A DNA stretch of 6,909 nucleotides, from positions 1 through 6,909 of the forward strand of contig CAMLOA010000100.1 in assembly GCA_946481445.1 (NCBI GenBank), written 5' to 3'. Origin of the DNA: an uncultured Devosia sp. Its GTDB lineage: Bacteria > Pseudomonadota > Alphaproteobacteria > Rhizobiales > Devosiaceae. The notes under the pieces were generated by a model. The model did not search any database, was not told the origin of the DNA, and worked only from the letters and a program-made list of their open reading frames with translations. Below, piece by piece: positions 4,624 to 6,909 of the stretch. Numbering within the stretch: the stretch's first letter is position 1; every line of letters begins with the position of its first letter. The position numbers were made by a program, and so were the translations under genes.

Positions 4624-5409
4624 ATGACGAATCGCTCCGCACCCGCATCGGCCCTCCCAGTCGCCCTCGTCACCGGCGCCGGCGACCGCATTGGGGCCGC
4701 CATTGCCCGGCGCCTGGCGCAGCAGGGCTGGGCCGTGGTGATCCACTACCGGAACTCGGCCAGCAAGGCCGAGGCAGTGGCCGCCGGCATCCGTGCCGCA
4801 GGTGGCAAGGCCTCGACCGTCTCCGCAGATCTGGCGGACCGCACCGAGCGGGCCGGGGTCATCGCCGCGGCATCGACCCCGTTCGGGCCCCTGTCGCTGC
4901 TGGTCAACAACGCCTCCATCTTCGAGCGGGACGCGGTCGCCGACCTTGACGAGACCCTTTGGGATGCCCACTTCGCGGTGCATGCCGAGGCGCCCGCCTT
5001 CCTCTCCCGCGACTTTGCCGCACAGCTTCCCGAGGGCGCCGCGGGCAATATCATCAACATCATCGATGAACGCGTGCTCGACCTGTCTCCCGCCTTCTTC
5101 AGCTATACCCTGAGCAAGTCGGTGCTCTGGACCATGACGCGTACGCTGGCCCAGTCGCTGGCGCCGCGCATTCGCGTCAACGCCGTTGCCCCCGGCCCCA
5201 CCGTGCCGCCACCGGACGTCTCGCCCGAAGCCTATGCCCAGCGTATTCGCAATCTGCCGCTCGGCCGCAGCGCCGATCCGGATGGCATTGCCGATGGCGT
5301 GATCGCCATCCTGTCCCTGTCCGCGATGACCGGCCAGATGATTACCCTCGATGGCGGCCAGCACCTCGAATGGCCGGCCCGGCGCAAGCCGACACCGAGG
5401 CAGAAATGA
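4624..5409 (+). CDS. Short-chain dehydrogenase/reductase, pteridine-reductase (PTR1/FolM)-like
   Basis: A 261-residue cytoplasmic SDR with a complete Rossmann fold. The cofactor motif is TGAGDRIG (17-24), the TGxxxRxG variant of pteridine reductases rather than the common TGxxxGIG. HYRNSA (41-46) follows the second strand, where PTR1 has HYHRSA, and supports NADPH use. Other sites are D69, NNAS (95-98) and PG (190-191). The usual catalytic Ser of classical SDRs is replaced by Asp148, placed 13 residues before Tyr161 in Y161-x3-K165. That is the spacing of the Leishmania PTR1 triad Asp181/Tyr194/Lys198. A dihydrobiopterin-, dihydromonapterin- or dihydrofolate-type reduction is therefore the best inference, though substrate is unproven. 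ATG 4624 gives a family-like N-terminus; an earlier in-frame ATG at 4540 would add 28 unconserved residues. The stop overlaps the uvrC start (ATGA, 5406-5409). Confidence 0.88.
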   Translation: MTNRSAPASALPVALVTGAGDRIGAAIARRLAQQGWAVVIHYRNSASKAEAVAAGIRAAGGKASTVSADLADRTERAGVIAAASTPFGPLSLLVNNASIFERDAVADLDETLWDAHFAVHAEAPAFLSRDFAAQLPEGAAGNIINIIDERVLDLSPAFFSYTLSKSVLWTMTRTLAQSLAPRIRVNAVAPGPTVPPPDVSPEAYAQRIRNLPLGRSADPDGIADGVIAILSLSAMTGQMITLDGGQHLEWPARRKPTPRQK

Positions 5410-6909
5410 CCGATACGACCGCCCCGCCTCCGCCCAGCGGCCACGAAGTCATCCGCGCCTTCGTGCGCACGCTCCCCGCCGCCCCCGGCGTCTATCGCAT
5501 GCTCGATGCGGATGGCGAGGTCATGTATGTGGGCAAGGCCCGCAACCTCAAGGCACGCGTCACCAACTATACCCGCCCCGAGGGGCTCGAACTGCGCCTG
5601 CAGCGCATGATCGCGGCGACGGTCAGCATGGAATTCGTGCGGACCGAGACCGAGTCCGAGGCGCTGCTGCTGGAAGCCAACCTCATCAAGCGCCTCAAGC
5701 CGCGTTTCAACGTGCTGCTGCGCGACGACAAGAGCTTTCCCTACATCCTGATCGCCACCGACCACGAAGCGCCCGAGCTGACCAAACATCGCGGCACGCG
5801 CCGCCGCCAGGGCCACTATTTTGGGCCCTTCGCCTCCGCCACCGCGGTCGGGCGGACCATTGCCAGCCTGCAGAAGGCCTTCCTCCTCCGCAACTGCTCG
5901 GACAGCTTCTACGCCGCCCGCACCAGGCCCTGCCTGCAGTTCCAGATCAAGCGCTGTGCCGGGCCCTGCACGCGCGAGATCAGCCTCGAGGGCTATGCTG
6001 AGCTCGTCGAGGACGCGCACCAGTTCCTGTCCGGCAAGTCCGACGCGGTGCGCAGCCATCTCCAGGCGGATATGAACCAGGCCGCCGAACAGCTCGATTT
6101 CGAACGCGCCGCGCTCATCCGCGACCGATTGTCGGCGCTGGCCCTTGTCCAATCCCAGGGCGACGCAACGGCCCGTTCGGTGGAAGAGGCCGATGTGTTC
6201 GCCATCCATCACGAGGGCGGCCAGTTCTGCGTGCAGGTCTTCTTCTTCCGCGCCTTCCAGAACTGGGGCAACCATGCCTTCCGGCCCAAGGCCGATGACA
6301 GCTTGACCGATGCCGAGGTGCTCGAAGCCTTCATCGTGCAGTTCTACGAGGATCGGACCCCGCCAAAGCTCGTCCTGCTCAGCCACGAAATGACCGAGCC
6401 GGCGCTGATCGAGGAGGCCCTTTCCAGCCGCGCCGGCCGCAAGGTGCGCCTCGAAGTGCCCCAGCGCGGCGAAAAGCGCGACCTGGTCAATCACGCCCTC
6501 AACAATGCCCGCGAGGCCCTCGGCCGCCAATTGGCCGAAGGCGCCTCCAACCGGACCCTTCTCGAAGGCGTGGCCGAGGTCTTCAGCCTCGAGGAAACGC
6601 CCCGCCGCATCGAGGTCTATGACAATTCCCACATTTCCGGCACCAACGCCGTTGGCGCCATGATCGTGGCGGGCGAGGAAGGCTTCTCAAAAAAGCACTA
6701 TCGGACCTTCAACATCAAATCGACCGACATCACCCCGGGCGACGATTTCGGCATGATGCGCGAAGTGCTGACCCGCCGCTTCTCCCGCCTCGCCGCCGAA
6801 AGCGAGACCGACGCCGAGGACGAACAGACCGGCATGCCGGATTGGCCCGATGTGGTCTTCATCGACGGCGGCGCCGGCCAGCTCAATGCGGTGCGCGAGG
6901 TCATCGCCG
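5406..6909 (+). CDS. uvrC: UvrC, excinuclease ABC subunit C (3' end outside the window)
   Basis: The frame from ATG 5406 is open to the last base (501 codons seen; the family usually has about 600-680). UvrC makes both incisions beside a DNA lesion after UvrA/UvrB loading in nucleotide excision repair. Domains in order: GIY-YIG nuclease for the 3' cut (about 22-100), with PGVYRM (27-32), [11 protein letters not shown] (41-51) and [14 protein letters not shown] (82-95); a four-Cys cluster C164, C176, C184, C188, with the same 12/8/4 spacing as E. coli UvrC; the UVR helix pair that binds UvrB (about 214-250, [12 protein letters not shown]); and the RNase-H-like 5' nuclease, with Asp406 in [14 protein letters not shown] (440-448) and Asp487 in IDGGAGQL. 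The final catalytic His and the HhH domain lie beyond the window. An acidic insert (about 464-476) precedes the last motif. No frameshift is seen. ATGA overlap with the SDR suggests translational coupling. Confidence 0.97.
   Translation, partial: MTDTTAPPPPSGHEVIRAFVRTLPAAPGVYRMLDADGEVMYVGKARNLKARVTNYTRPEGLELRLQRMIAATVSMEFVRTETESEALLLEANLIKRLKPRFNVLLRDDKSFPYILIATDHEAPELTKHRGTRRRQGHYFGPFASATAVGRTIASLQKAFLLRNCSDSFYAARTRPCLQFQIKRCAGPCTREISLEGYAELVEDAHQFLSGKSDAVRSHLQADMNQAAEQLDFERAALIRDRLSALALVQSQGDATARSVEEADVFAIHHEGGQFCVQVFFFRAFQNWGNHAFRPKADDSLTDAEVLEAFIVQFYEDRTPPKLVLLSHEMTEPALIEEALSSRAGRKVRLEVPQRGEKRDLVNHALNNAREALGRQLAEGASNRTLLEGVAEVFSLEETPRRIEVYDNSHISGTNAVGAMIVAGEEGFSKKHYRTFNIKSTDITPGDDFGMMREVLTRRFSRLAAESETDAEDEQTGMPDWPDVVFIDGGAGQLNAVREVIA

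Noticed and set aside
5232..6632. Long minus-strand open frame (466 codons) opposite uvrC
   Set aside because: uvrC on the other strand has all expected motifs in order. The antisense frame is a by-product of high GC at third codon positions.
6780..6845. Acidic stretch in UvrC before the IDGG motif as a sign of foreign insertion
   Set aside because: It is a short surface-loop type insert with the same codon use as the rest of the gene, and loop length varies here among UvrC proteins.

Overview
This looks like an ordinary chromosomal stretch of a high-GC alphaproteobacterium, most likely a member of the Hyphomicrobiales (Devosia-like). That placement is inferred from protein style, GC-rich third codon positions, an EcfG-type stress promoter match and a short-chain dehydrogenase/uvrC gene pair. 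No sequence search was possible. I see no mobile element, CRISPR array, RNA gene or phage module, and no convincing new multi-gene system. The unusual material is mostly regulatory: several clean hairpins in leaders and intergenic gaps.

Layout. The 5' edge carries the N-terminal end of a LysR-family regulator on the minus strand (1-192). Divergent from it is a MarR-like winged-helix protein (337-759, +), followed by a secreted SH3b-domain protein (846-1262, +) whose ribosome binding site sits at the foot of a hairpin. That gene converges on a small membrane protein (1296-1736, -), with a GC-rich hairpin between them. Next come a PPOX-like 'general stress protein 26' homologue with a histone-H1-like basic tail (1866-2624, +), preceded by an EcfG-like promoter, and a DUF2177 membrane protein (2680-3078, +). 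A 14-bp perfect inverted repeat between these two overlaps the Shine-Dalgarno of the second. An EamA/DMT transporter (3111-4037) and a Gly/Ala-rich small protein (4113-4433) follow on the minus strand. Finally a pteridine-reductase-like SDR (4624-5409, +) overlaps by ATGA with uvrC (5406 to the window end, incomplete).

How the genes relate. Three short gene pairs can be read: the SDR and uvrC are translationally coupled; the stress protein and DUF2177 may be co-transcribed with hairpin-controlled translation; the small Gly/Ala-rich gene and the DMT transporter lie in tandem with a hairpin between them. The other neighbours do not share an evident pathway. No gap without a gene exceeds about 190 bases.
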